From positions 3,472,001 to 3,536,000 of the forward strand of contig JAKNDB010000110.1 in assembly GCA_024305405.1 (NCBI GenBank): a stretch of DNA of 64,000 nucleotides, in the 5' to 3' direction. The position numbers and the translations under genes were made by a program. This DNA is from Dirofilaria immitis (taxonomy: Eukaryota; Nematoda; Chromadorea; Rhabditida; Onchocercidae). The notes under the pieces were generated by a model. That model worked only from the letters and a program-made list of their open reading frames with translations, had not been told where the DNA came from and ran no database searches. This document shows, piece by piece, positions 1 to 10,980 of the stretch (the first letter of the stretch is position 1; the number at the start of each line of letters is the position of its first letter).

Positions 1-1502
1 CTTAATGATAAAAATCACTTTATTAACTTATAATTACTACATTATATAATAATACATAACGTTATTATTAGACATCGATCATATAGTAATTTGATTATGA
101 GAAGAGAAAATTAATTAATTCGATATTTCGTTTGATTTTAAAATTGTTTTCCTTAAAATGACATACAGACATAATCAAAAATAACAAAAACTTCTATGCA
201 AATCTCTTCTGGTTTGAATTTTTTCTTAAATTTGATACATAATTTCTAATTATTTTATAAAAAAAAAGGATACATAACAAAGCATTCTAGGCGAGGAAAA
301 GAGAGAAACGAAATAATTTCATAAAATAGAATTTAATTCATTTTAATTTGAATACACTGAACGGAAAACACGCTATGATCATAAATCGTCATATGTTTGA
401 TTGGTTAATTGCTTCGAAAAAATATTTTACATTTATTTTCGACCTTATTTGATCGTTTCTATCAACTTTCCACAGAATATAAATGTTCATTTAAATTAAA
501 TGAATTCATTCAAATAACCTCAAAGCATGATAATGATATTTTCTGTGCAACTAAACTGACAGAAACTTAAAAGATATAATGCTTGCTATTGTTATTGTTG
601 TTATTGTTGCTGTTCTTGCTGAGCTAAATATTTCAAAAACGATCAGTTTGTTTATTTTTTAAATCAAAGTTTACACGAAATCAATTAATGCAAATTCTTT
701 CATTAATAGTTCAATTATTTGCTTTAGACTTATTTTAACATTTCATTGGATAATCTTATCAATGATTTACGTAAATGGTTATATAAAGCTTTAAATGATT
801 GCTTCTTTTTATCTAACAAATACTATTTATTAATATTATAGTATCTAAAATATTCTTGTCACTATCAAAATAAATAGTATAAAAAATTTTAGTTTAAATC
901 AAATTAATGAAGATAGGGATACAAATAGAGATTGTTAATAAAATAAAAATTAAATTAATAGATAAGATTTTTTTATGGATTTTCAGAAGAAATTGAATTT
1001 GTAATAATATTAAAAACTAAGAGAAGGAAATACTGTGAAAGAAGTCAAAAGATAGGAATTAAAACTTTGAATTATATACTTCAGCATATGTTAAATCGAG
1101 AAATATGTTATGAAATTGAAGCAAGACATCATACATTCTAAACTTCATCAAAATAAATCAACTGGAAAAAATTTTTGTTTCACTGAAATTAAAAAAATAA
1201 CTCCCAGGAAAAAAGCAACTGCCATCATGCATGATCGCTTTATAAACAGCACTTTGTAAACTAACTTAATTTTATGTTCCATAAAGCTTTTTAGAAAATT
1301 ACATCCATACATTCAATACATAACATTTCAATAAGCATTAAAAGATTCAATGATTTATAATAAAAAATATCTCAGAAAAATTTTTTAAATTTTAATTTAT
1401 TCATTGAAATTTTGATTTATGAAAAAGTCATTTTGATTTCCGCAAATCCATCAGCTTCTGATATAATATTTTTCTTAATTAGTATATTTTTACTACTTTC
1501 AG
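1..1502. other. No exon recognised; probably intron of the first gene
   Basis: This AT-rich stretch has no long open frame and no recognisable protein motif. It ends in a good splice acceptor (tactactttcag) leading into the exon at 1503, so at least its 3' part is likely intron of that gene. A (TTG)n-like patch near 580-620 is low complexity. Confidence 0.5.
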
Positions 1503-1784
1503 GTACGATGCTTATCACACAGTGATTTCTCCTTAACTTTAGAAAATGCAGAAAAATTACTTCATGAAGGAAGTTGTTCTCATCGTGCAATGCTCAGTTG
1601 TGATTGTTCTACATGTAAATCTCCATCTCCTAAACTATTCCAAACAGAGGAATTAGAATCTCAAAGAGATGTTGCAATACAACCATCAGCATCGTCGAGA
1701 ATTATGAAAACAAATAGCATGTCAGTGAACTTTGATTATAAGCCAGCTAAACAATCAGAAGCTAAAGCGGAAAAGAAGAGCTAA
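1503..1784 (+). CDS. Last exon of an unrecognised + strand gene (93 codons plus stop)
   Basis: An acceptor ctactttcag ends at 1502. The frame is then open with phase 0 and reads VRCLSHSDFSLTLENAEKLL..., continues through a Cys-rich patch (GSCSHRAMLSCDCSTCKSP), a Ser/Gln-rich stretch and a basic tail ending KAEKKS, and stops at 1782-1784. It is richer in GC and more mixed in codons than its surroundings, as expected for coding DNA. I do not recognise the family. The Cys patch could be a metal site or a palmitoylation cluster, but this is a guess. It has no membrane segment or signal peptide in this exon. The 5' exons are upstream of the window or hidden in 1-1502. Confidence 0.6.
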   Translation, partial: VRCLSHSDFSLTLENAEKLLHEGSCSHRAMLSCDCSTCKSPSPKLFQTEELESQRDVAIQPSASSRIMKTNSMSVNFDYKPAKQSEAKAEKKS

Positions 1785-1821
1785 TAGAACGATTGAAGAA
1801 TCAAATGACAGAAAAACCTGA

Positions 1822-1827
1822 AATAAA
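1822..1827 (+). terminator. Poly(A) signal AATAAA
   Basis: AATAAA lies 38 nt after the stop codon of the exon at 1503-1784. This is the usual spacing for a nematode cleavage signal and supports that exon being the 3' end of its gene. Confidence 0.5.
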
Positions 1828-2319
1828 AACTGCCAATAACAACCGTTGTAGTATAACATATATTCCGTTATCTATAATTTTATATCTCGTACTGCTGCAT
1901 TTCTGTCAGTAATCCATTCAAACATAACTTTTAACCCACACATAACTTTCTATCATGAACTTATCAATTTCCGATTAGATGTTATATCGAACAATATTGT
2001 TGAGAAATTTCAGAAAGCTAAATGATGAATACAATATCAGTTAATGATAATTGTGTGGCAACAAGCTATTATATTGCTTATTCCATAATAGTTTGATTTT
2101 AATGATAAGATTGATTGTAATTTGTTGTCAATTAAATATTTTACCCTAAATGCAATAGTATCATAGCACTGATTTGATACAGCTATTTGTATGATGAGCA
2201 TAAAATGAACTTCTATCACCAGTTTTCAGTTACATAATCAGTAATAGTCATCAAATCATTTCATTTAGTTCATAATCAAGCTGCTATTGATCACTTTGAA
2301 ATTTAAAGCGATTTAATTA

Positions 2320-2450
2320 GTTCGAATTGTGAACAACTGATATCACTTTTGATATTTATAACTTTAAAATTTTTACAGAACGCTTCTATTATATCATTAA
2401 TTTTCTCCATGGACAGCATTGTATTCATATATATCAGAGCTTATCTGAAT
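2320..2450. repeat. Diverged dispersed repeat, copy A
   Basis: The block beginning with GAATTGTGAA, then a TATCA..TTTTGATAT segment and ACAGAACGCTTCTATTA, resembles a block at about 3860-4010 in the same order (GAATTGTGAT, ATATCATTTTCGATAT, GCAGAACAACACTTCTATT). The similarity was judged by eye only. It may be an old non-autonomous element; no terminal repeats were identified. Confidence 0.35.
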
Positions 2451-3859
2451 GAAAACTTTACTTTTTAGCAATAGTCATCAATTTATATTTTTCAATTTTT
2501 GGATGCGTTTTTATACCATCTATTTGATGATTCGCTAAATTTAGGTGTTCCGAATAACTGATATCTCTATTAAAAATTAGGAATTTGCTTAAAGAGGTCA
2601 TAATTTTGATGGAAAATACTTTATATCAAATATCTAATAGTTCGAATCAGTTCTTAAATTTACCATTCTTTATTTTAACTTTATCTAAAGATGCATTGTA
2701 AATTTATTAGCTTATTAATGTGTTATTTATATTTTCGAAACAAATTATTTCGTCGATATATTCAAATTTATTTTATATGAAAACAAAAATATATAATTAT
2801 ATAATCTTTGCCTTTTTGATTATCTGTTTTTAGATGATTCTTATTAATAAATATTTCTAATCCAATAAATTGTATATCATTATCTAATTACATTTTCATC
2901 TATTTTTTTAAATTGCGTATTCAAATATCAGATAGTATCATGAGGAATGATATCAGCAAAAGTATTGGAATAATGCGAAATATTTCGAATTATTTTACTA
3001 CATCGATACTCATGTTTATTCCGGTAATAAGATAGTAGTCTATTTATTTGACGACAACTGAAATTTATTTCAGTTGTGAAGAATTATTGGTATCAACTTT
3101 TTTGCAATATGAAGGCACTTATTGTCAAATGAAATGAATAGGACGTATCGATGTCGTGTTTTAGTTTTTTCATATTACAATATGTATATATTTTTAGAAT
3201 TAGAATTTTAGGAACAAAAATTACTGAAATGATTGAAGAATGAAATTAAAACAATAACCATGCATGTGGACATTTAGTAGACATTTTTTGTCAAACATAT
3301 GAAGTTTTTTTTTATTTTTGAAATATACTCACCAATGAGCAAAGCCTGAGAAAAAAGATGCCTAAATTTTATTTTATTTTTTATTTGGAATCAGCTATAA
3401 TTAAATTTAATTCGAATTACCACTTCCGAGAATCCCTTTTTTTCTGACTCTCTTACGCAAAGTAAGAAAATAATTTTCAATAAATATGCTAGAATATTAA
3501 TAAAACAATTTACAGCTTTACTGATAAACTGATATGAATTGTTCCCTGATGAAATCTTATTCACGTAACATCTAAAATATTCATTTTACCTAAATGAATT
3601 CAATATATAGTATCCGTTCTTTAAAGCTTATTTCATTGAAGTGTTTTTTAAACTGAAACAAATATATGCACAAAATTATATGCAAATCAGTTGATTGATA
3701 ATATGGACAGGAAGATGGACAATCGAACAAACTGAAAGAGATGATGAATCAAGAGATTCTCGCATAATTTACAAATGATTGTAAAATTTTGATACTGAAT
3801 GAATTTATACATTTCAATAACAAAACTCGTTATAAGACGTCTTGCGATCAATGTTATTA

Positions 3860-4010
3860 TTAGTTTGAATTGTGATAATATCATTTTCGATATCCGAAAT
3901 TATCTGAAATTTAACATCTTTGCAGAACAACACTTCTATTTTATTATACTTCTATTATAGAATATATTTTTGATACTTTATATCATCATACACTATCATA
4001 TTCATACTTA
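3860..4010. repeat. Diverged dispersed repeat, copy B
   Basis: Partner of the block at 2320-2450, in the same orientation. A shorter related piece (GAAAATTATCTGAAATTTCAA) is near 8210-8230 inside an intron of the BTG/Tob gene, which suggests a small family in this genome. Confidence 0.3.
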
Positions 4011-4796
4011 TTCAATGTTATTCCAGTGGAAGCTTTAGGCTTTAATTTTTAGCGGCATCTAAAGGCAATTAACAATACAAAAGAAAATGACAAACATAGT
4101 CATCTTAAGCTGAAAGGTTGTCAGTCATCTTACTCCAGATCAATAATGATATGAGATTTCTTCCGGGACAAAAATGAAGGGAAGCATTCCATATTATCTG
4201 ATTCCTATAATCAGTTAAATGAATACAGCGAATGCTGAAAATTAGGGAAAGGATGACTGCTGTTTGTTGGAGTAACTATTGATCTTATATTCCTTTCCGG
4301 ATTGCATAACACATGAAAACAGATGATGAAAAATAATCAGATCAAGATCTACCTTATATAATTAGTCGTTTTACTGATTTTAATGAATTTCTTTAATGAT
4401 TTTAAATGGATAGAATTTGTTTACTAATCATATTATAATTTGCTTTTTATCCAAATGTTTGATGATATGATTGTAGCTATATCTATTCTTTGATCAGTTA
4501 TAGTTAATTTTATTATTATTTGATTTAATAACTGCTTAATAAACTTCTCTTCTGTTACTGATATTAATTTACTTATGCATTACATATTGAATGGCATATA
4601 ATTCTGTTTAGTCATAGTATTCAGATTCTCGATTCAAAACTACAACATATCACTTATATTGACAAAACTTTATGGTAATACATCATTTATTTTTGTTATA
4701 GCTATATTATTGACATGATCAATCCTCCGTTTTCATGGGATTTTTCTTGAAATCTCAAATCCTTTGATTCATTGCATAGAATCTCATCCATTGCAG

Positions 4797-4835
4797 TCTA
4801 ATAGTGATGGACGAATAGCAAACGACAACGCATCT
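4797..4835 (+). other. Candidate 39-nt microexon (SNSDGRIANDNAS)
   Basis: The segment is bounded by ttgcag and gtaactg, is 39 nt (a multiple of three), open, and clearly higher in GC than its neighbours. It would encode SNSDGRIANDNAS. No partner exon was found, so it could be chance. Confidence 0.15.
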
Positions 4836-5589
4836 GTAACTGTAAAAATTGGATTTGCGATCGCATGCAAATAAAGAAACAATATTATTAAAAACAGAAA
4901 GCTCGGAAACAGTTGGCATTCTGTTTCATCATAATAAATAGAATTTGCATGGCGAGAAGTTATCCGGCGAATTGTCCACCAGACATGAGCATTAAAATAT
5001 TTTTAAACAAGAATAGAAAAAGATTTCTATAACAAGTTCTAATATAATTTCTAAGATAATATAACATATTAGATACAAACAATAAGCAACAATATTATCA
5101 GAAAAACATTTTTAAATAGGATGGAAATTAACAATCCTCTATGGATAATACAACTGAAGCATTTCTAAATAACAATAAAAAAGATTTACATAATAAGTTC
5201 CCAGTATATAATAAGAAAAAAATATGTTAAGCACAAGCAACAAACAGGTAAAATAAAATGAGAAAGAATTTTTAAATAGAATCATGATAAATATTTTCAC
5301 ACAGGCAATGGAATGTTTTCATTTTTATATTTTCATACTTTTTACTTTATCGTTTCATTTTAAGAAATTTTGTATCATATTTATACATTTTTTTATCATA
5401 TTTTAATTTAGAAATTTTCTCATATCTATTTATTTATAGCTTAATTTTAATTCTAAAGCTTTTTCACTTGATAATTTGATAAAGAAAAATTAATACTTCT
5501 ATAAGAATCATTATATAATCATTTCCAACATTGATATACACTTTTTGATTGTCTCGCTTGATTTTTCCAGGAACAATTTTCTTCAATAT

Positions 5590-5595
5590 TTTATT
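5590..5595 (-). terminator. Poly(A) signal AATAAA of the fog-3-like gene
   Basis: On the minus strand AATAAA overlaps the stop codon (5593-5591) that ends the shifted frame of the terminal repeat. It is about 145 nt downstream of the stop in the frame as read (5742-5740). The overlap suggests the shifted-frame stop may be the ancestral end of the protein. Confidence 0.4.
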
Positions 5596-6075
5596 CGGTC
5601 ATACGATCGCATGGTAATGGCGTCTCTAGCGGCATCCGCTGCGATTGTTGAACTTGTGGCAACAGTATCTGTGACTTCGGAACGTGTGATGATAATGCAT
5701 GTGGCAGACGAATCTGTTGTGGCAACACTTGTGGCGATATTATCTGCAGTGGCAGCATTTTGTCGGCGATGTCTGTAGCAAAAATGCTCGCGGTGATGCT
5801 ACCTGCGACGGCAGTGCTTGTGCAGCCAACATCTGAGGCTGCAATAGCGGCAACATGCGTGGTGTCACTAATTGAGATGACGATATCTGTAGTGGAAACA
5901 TTTGTGGCATTGGCACTGGCGATGACATTTGCTGCGGCGATACCTGTGAAAAAAATACTTGAGGCAGCGATACTTGCGGTGACAATGTTCGCGTCGGGGA
6001 TAGATCTGGCGATGTATCCAAGAACAAAAAATCGTCCGAATTGTTCAGGAGATCGTCCATATCCGGATCGCTTAG
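5591..6075 (-). repeat. Degenerate coding minisatellite (Pro/Gln/Ser repeat) in last exon
   Basis: Protein text such as SPQVSLPQVFFSQVSPQQM and SSPVPMPQMFPLQI repeats a loose PQ[VM]-hydrophobic pattern, with eight S/T-P pairs in the frame as read. The DNA is a degenerate tandem array of CAGGTATCGCCG-like units. Because the array is free of stops on the other strand too, two open frames on + (5545-5778 and 5760-6104) are shadows of it. Confidence 0.6.
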
Positions 6076-9000
6076 CTATAAATGTGAAACATATGATAGG
6101 TTAATATTTTAAAAGTTCAGAGATTATGTGAGACAAATTTACTGTTACATTTCCGGCTTAAAACATTTCACCACGAGACTAGTTGTAGTGACTTCGTTAC
6201 TTAATAGTTATGCTTTCGAAGTAATTAAGATTTAATTTGTATATATGTAAGATCCCAAAATACGATTTGTGACTATTAGCAGTATTTTAAGAGAAATATT
6301 TACTTCATAGATGTTTATCTCTTTTAAGTCAACATAATTCTGTTTGTTTTGAGCGATGAAAAAGTTATGTTATGATGAAAAGAAATTATAAAACGGAAAC
6401 TTACATCCTCCTGTGACTGTATCAAATCCAGCCTACTATGAGCTGCAAAGAATGGTGAATCGAAGACATAGTTATCAACGAAATGTAGTCCAGTTGAGTT
6501 GTCATTATCCGATGACGGAATAGGTTTCCATATATCATAATCTGCAATTCGCCAAAGAAATCAAAAAAAGTTTTTGATTTTATTGATCTGAATGACAGCA
6601 GAAAAAACTTGCATAACATTGTTTTAAGTTTTATATAAGTCAGTTGATGGAAATAAATGAACAATTTGAAGATGAAATGAAATAAAATCGTTTGGGTTAA
6701 TGACTATTCAGGATAACCCTTTTTCTTTTTTGCTAAAAGAGAAATCCAAACGTTTTGATACAATTAACTCAGATTTTTGAATTCTTGGAATTTCCAAATA
6801 TTTAATTCCATGCTCTTTTCTTGATCTTTTCATATTGTATTTTTATTTTCCTTTTAAACTTCCATACTATTTCCATTTCCAAATTCAAATGATGTGTCAT
6901 TATCGTTTACAGAAGCTGTATAGGACCAAGTATGATCAAGTTGGCCGAATTCGTTGTATATTGGATATCCGATACTTTCAACATGCTGTAAAATTAATTT
7001 TAATCAGATGTAAACACATATAAGAAAAACATTTCTGGGAAATTTAAGAAAGTATTGCTTTAACCTGCAATTTCTTAATTTAATGTTAAAAGCAATTATT
7101 TACAAAAACGATCTTTTCTTTTAAATTTGGATATATTTTTTATTTTGCGAAAAATATATCTTATTGAATTCTTGAAATCATTTATACCGATCTCGTAGCA
7201 TCCGCGGAAGTGATATTCTGCCGTAGAAAAATTGATTTGCTGAATCAGTTGTTGATGCTGGCGAAACGTTAGCAGCAAGCTGATCAGATGTAGTGAAGCT
7301 GCGTGATGGATTTAGAAACATGGATGGCGACGAGTTAGCATTACCAGAAGTTGGGTCAAAATGATTTGGTTGGCCATATGTCATGGAAGATGGATTTGTA
7401 AAATCTGATACCGAATGCTAAGAAAAAAACAGTGCTTCTAATCTTGAAAATAATGAATAATAATTGTGCTTGGCACTGCTAATTCTTTTTCATCCTTCCA
7501 TCTTATCATAACAAAAGCTTGATAAGTAGGAGAAGATGTGAAAGTTCTAGCAGTGGAACATACTACTGTATCGCGGCTGCTAATTATATTTGGAAAAGTT
7601 TGTGCGAAAGATGCCGTAGTGCACTGATTATCCAAAGCAGTTCCGTCAGCTAAAAATATCAGTTTTTCTTTTTATTTTTTAATACAGTTAATTTTTATAC
7701 ACGTGACAATGAATTATGGTATCGTACATAATACACGTGTTGAGAATTTCAATTTACAAAGAGTACAGGTTCAATTACGAAGTGTAGCACTTCCAGTTAT
7801 GAATACAGGGCTTTTAGTTATGAAACATGAGTTTCCGGTTATGAAAGATAAAGCTTTCATTGATGCAATAGTATAAATTATAAGATTTCCAGCTATGAAT
7901 ATGAAGCTTTCAGCTACGAAGTAAAGGGCTTCCTTCCAGTTATGAAATATTAAATCCAATTAGTTGATTTCAGTTTTTAATTTTTATCTATTCTTCAGTC
8001 CTTTCATATCCATCCATATGTTTAAATATCTAAAAAATAGCAAATATTATTATCCTTAATCATCACATGAAATTTGTTATTAATGAAAATTATCATTATA
8101 CTGAGTATGTTATCATGTCTATCTTCTGAATACTTTCGCTTAATGAGACAAATCTCTTCAGCCGCTACACTCACTATGTTCATTTTCCGAATCCGACTGA
8201 TAAGTATCCGGAAAATTATCTGAAATTTCAAATAAGTTAGTGAGATACTTTAAAAATGTATTCAGAATGCTCTAAATAGTACAGTTTGCTTAAAGGAATG
8301 GCAAATAAAATTTTATAATCTTTGCCCAAGAATTCATACCACACAGTACGGCACATAATGTCAATTCTTTTCTGATCTGCATTTCATAAAATTATTTCTT
8401 TACTAGTTATACATCTACCTGGTGCCGGCTCAGCAATAGCTTCATCCATTATGTTTTCATCTTCGGACAGATATGCTACATTGTACTGAATTTGATAAAT
8501 ATTTTCATAATTATGTGCTGGACGACGGTTACCAAAACGTGTAACGGCGAACGTTCGCGTCGTGAAGTATTCGGTATTCGATGAATTCCAGCGAAACAGA
8601 GTTGATGGAATCTGAATGTAGCGTTTATAATTTCAGCATATCAATGGAAAAAAATTTCGCTTGCGTCATTTACTATAAAAATTTATACCTTAAAGATGTC
8701 GACAAAGCCACTCGCGAATAGATCATAAGCGGGCATCACAACAGAGCTAACCAAACAGAGTGGAATGCATTGTTCCGGTCCCATATGTCCAAAGGAATGA
8801 ACTATAAATTCAAGTAAGAATTTTTTCGATTACAGAAACTTTCAGTTCAAAATCTACACATATTCTGTTCTCGTAAGACTTACGATAAAGCAATTTTATT
8901 TCAAAATTTAAATCTGTTGCGATGGCAATTTAGTTGACTCATGAATTAAAATCAGAGAATTTATGATTACAATAAAGGAAAGATGAGCAATGAATGAAAT

Positions 9001-10024
9001 AGAAAATAAGGATGTATACAAGAAGCAAATATTATCAATCATCAGATAACTCACCAGATGATTCCTGTATGGAATTTAGTGAACCCAGAACAATGTTTTG
9101 AAAATTGTTTAAATTTCCATCATAATATTTTGCAATACCGATAGGAGCTGGATCGTAATATCGATCTTCGTTAACATCGCCACGCCAAATGTTTATAAGC
9201 GATGAATATCCCGCGATGTGGCAGCTTACTTCACCAGGATTACAGTAAATATAAAAGTTCACTGAAGAAATGGTTACAATGATAAATCACAGCAGAACTT
9301 TCTGGTATAATTTGAATGAAATTTTGAAAAAATAAAGATTTGATAATATGCAAACTTGGAAAGCAATCGTAAAATTCATCGGAATTAATACGCAGATTTA
9401 CTGCAACCATATGAAGTATAATATCCAAACTGTCAGATGCTTTAACCGCTACTGTACGTTGATTTTCCGCTATAAATTAAATATCCCTATAGATCGACTC
9501 CTATTGCACCAATTTGTAATTGAGAAGTAAAAAATGTTTAAGGGTTTCCGGTAATTTTACTCAACATCTGTTGTTATGAGTTTGTTTAATGTTTAATTAT
9601 TCAAACTCTTCCAAATTCTGTGGATTCGAATTTCAATCCATGACATCGAAGTCGTTTAATTATACCCTTTTCCTTTCAACAATCGTGTTACTAGTAATAA
9701 TAATCTTTAAAGTTTTTGCTGGTGCATTCATTACCATGAAATGGATCATTAGTGCGCCAGTTATCATGAAATAATGTCGCTAAATGATTCGCATAACTTT
9801 CCATGCATAAACAAATCTGAAAAAAAAAAAGCATTTATTATTATCAAAAAGAAAGATTTATTGATATCTCAGAATACTCTCTTTCCCTCTGAAGGATAAA
9901 ATTTTTATATGGTTGTAGATGTTATTTTAATCATGTATTAAAGCATATTTACCTGACGTTTTGGCATGCGATGGTATGCATAAATAGCCAAGAAATTCAC
10001 CATCTCTTTAATTTCCGTGTACAT
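5740..10024 (-). CDS. fog-3: BTG/Tob-family protein, FOG-3 orthologue
   Basis: BTG/Tob proteins are regulators that contact deadenylases and other RNA factors. In C. elegans FOG-3, the sole member, commits germ cells to sperm fate. Exons (minus strand): 10024-9953, 9816-9735, 9469-9356, 9261-9055, 8801-8689, 8611-8419, 7649-7477, 7417-7188, perhaps 6985-6911, 6541-6405, and 6075-5740. Phases match exactly across exons 1 to 7 and from 6541 to the end; the 7188 to 6541 link is unresolved and the exon 7 donor is ambiguous. The start MYTEIKEMVNFLAIYAYHRM and the block NFYIYCNPGEVSCHIA match the Tob domain start and its WIDPFEVSYQIGE-type block. After the domain come an unusual conserved-looking segment (exons 5-6, FRWNSSNTEYFTTRTFAVTR), Ser/Thr/Asn-rich exons, an acidic exon (NYDIWKPIPSSDNDNS), and a Pro/Gln/Ser repeat. 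At roughly 550 residues it is far longer than C. elegans FOG-3 (about 260). Confidence 0.72.
5758..5761 (-). other. Apparent one-base frameshift site in the last exon
   Basis: The last exon reads as an S/T-P and PQ repeat up to LLQTSPT, then KCCHCR and a stop at 5742-5740. One frame over, the repeat style carries on without a break (KMLPLQIISPQVLPQQ...) to a stop at 5593-5591. The switch falls at a run of four A on the minus strand (plus TTTT 5758-5761); five A would keep one frame. This may be a real truncation, an assembly error or ribosomal slippage. Confidence 0.5.
6911..6985 (-). other. Candidate exon 9 of the fog-3-like gene
   Basis: An acceptor ttaattttacag precedes 75 nt that are open in one frame as HVESIGYPIYNEFGQLDHTW and end TAS before gtaaac. 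The peptide looks real, but its phase does not join to exon 8 (leftover two bases at 7188). A later donor (AATAgtatgg) would fit the next exon. An alternative reading of exon 8's end, or alternative splicing, is needed. Confidence 0.4.
7680..7965. repeat. Degenerate ~24-bp tandem repeat in intron 6 of the fog-3-like gene
   Basis: TTCCAGTTATGAA-like units recur about every 20-25 bp (ttccagttatgaa, ttagttatgaaa, ttccggttatgaaa, ttccagctatgaa, ttcagctacgaa, ttccagttatgaaa). Translation on the minus strand gives a repeated FITGN/S pattern, but it lies between two exons in intron sequence and is not thought to be coding. Confidence 0.6.
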
Positions 10025-10051
10025 TTTGCTAACGAAATAGTGAAACTGCAG
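10025..10051 (-). promoter_or_regulatory. Splice acceptor 21 nt before the fog-3-like ATG (likely trans-splice site)
   Basis: On the minus strand CTTTTTTTCCTGCAG is followed by 21 nt and then ATG TAC ACG. A perfect acceptor this close to a conserved start, with no upstream coding exon recognised, is what a spliced-leader acceptor looks like in nematodes. An upstream 5'-UTR exon would look the same. Confidence 0.5.
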
Positions 10052-10980
10052 GAAAAAAAGCTACAAAAAATTATAAAACGAATCCTAAAATTACACAACT
10101 CTCTAACTACTGAACCGAAACTGTCCTAACTCTAAGTCCGCGTCGCACAGATATTCAGGAAATTTAGGGCAATCAATAACACACCGCCTCGTCAGATGAA
10201 AAAACAACCAATTACTGCGAATGAAAAAAGCTGCATCGGGAACATCTACAAAAATTTGCATATAGCATGCTATAGGCATACATTCGAGAAAATTCTTAAG
10301 CTTCTTGTAACAAAGTTAGGTAAAAAAAATTAAACTAAAAAAAGCTAACCAAAAATTTACTCTCAAATGAAGCTAGAAAAAGAAAAAAAAATCAAAAAAA
10401 AGTAGAATTAGATGGAAAAAAAGTAGAATTAGCCATTTATGTATATTAATTACTTCTTTTAATTCAACTATTTAAGTTGAAATATTTCAATTAAATCAGT
10501 GTTAAATGCAATAATAAAATAATTGAATTCATACAAAAGTAATCGCGAAGATGCAAATCCATGTAGAATATTTGACACCGTTTGAAACGTTTACTGAAAT
10601 GTTTGCTTGTTTATTTCCACGCTTCCTATCACCACTGATTTCTAAATACAATTCATATATGCAGCGAAGTGATATACCGATGAAGCCGAACTATTGACCT
10701 ATTAATACGCAAGTTCACGTAATCGATAAACGCCAGATATGATGAAAGAACTGTCTTGATAGCCTAAAAGTTCGACTATTGGCAGCGATGTGGGTGGTCG
10801 GTCTATGCGTGCGTATCTTTTACAGTTTTGGCCTACTGTACAATAAACGATTGTTTCTTTGTTTCTCGTTATATCGTTTTAGGATCAAGATAAATCAAGA
10901 TGATTACAGAGAGAATAATAATAAATATAAATCATGTATCTCTTTGATAATAGGTTTATTATGATTTTATTACAGTTTAA
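10052..10980. other. Upstream region of the fog-3-like gene
   Basis: The stretch is richer in GC than the flanking desert, especially at 10130-10310 and 10540-10860, and has no convincing coding frame. Given the gene beside it and the GLI/TRA-1 site inside it, it is best read as promoter and 5' regulatory DNA. An open frame at 10779-10964 has a poor composition and is not called. Confidence 0.4.
10791..10799 (+). promoter_or_regulatory. Exact GLI/TRA-1 core binding site (TGGGTGGTC)
   Basis: TGGGTGGTC (GACCACCCA on the gene strand) sits 767 bp upstream of the ATG of the fog-3-like gene. It is the consensus core bound by GLI-family zinc-finger proteins, including nematode TRA-1, which is known to control fog-3 through promoter sites of this type in C. 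elegans. In DNA this poor in GC, a chance exact match in 64 kb is unlikely (rough estimate at 25% GC: a few hundredths). I saw no second exact copy in the upstream region. Confidence 0.5.

Larger units (their letters stand above)
1785..5589. other. Intergenic region between convergent genes
   Basis: No gene is supported here. The stretch holds a diverged dispersed repeat (about 2320-2450 and 3860-4010) and one short exon-like segment at 4797-4835. The open frames at 2037-2219 and 3687-3884 are AT-rich and low in informative residues, and are most likely chance. Confidence 0.5.

Noticed and set aside
570..620. Asn/Gln-rich frame on the minus strand
   Set aside because: A short TTG/TTA simple repeat without supporting exons.
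5545..6104. Two overlapping + strand open frames, Val/Ala-rich
   Set aside because: They are the antisense of the Pro/Gln repeat exon of the fog-3-like gene, which has matching splice sites and phase.
10779..10964. 61-codon frame over the TRA-1-like site
   Set aside because: Starts well coding-like for a dozen residues, but then becomes AT-driven; it lies in the promoter region and has no splice pattern.
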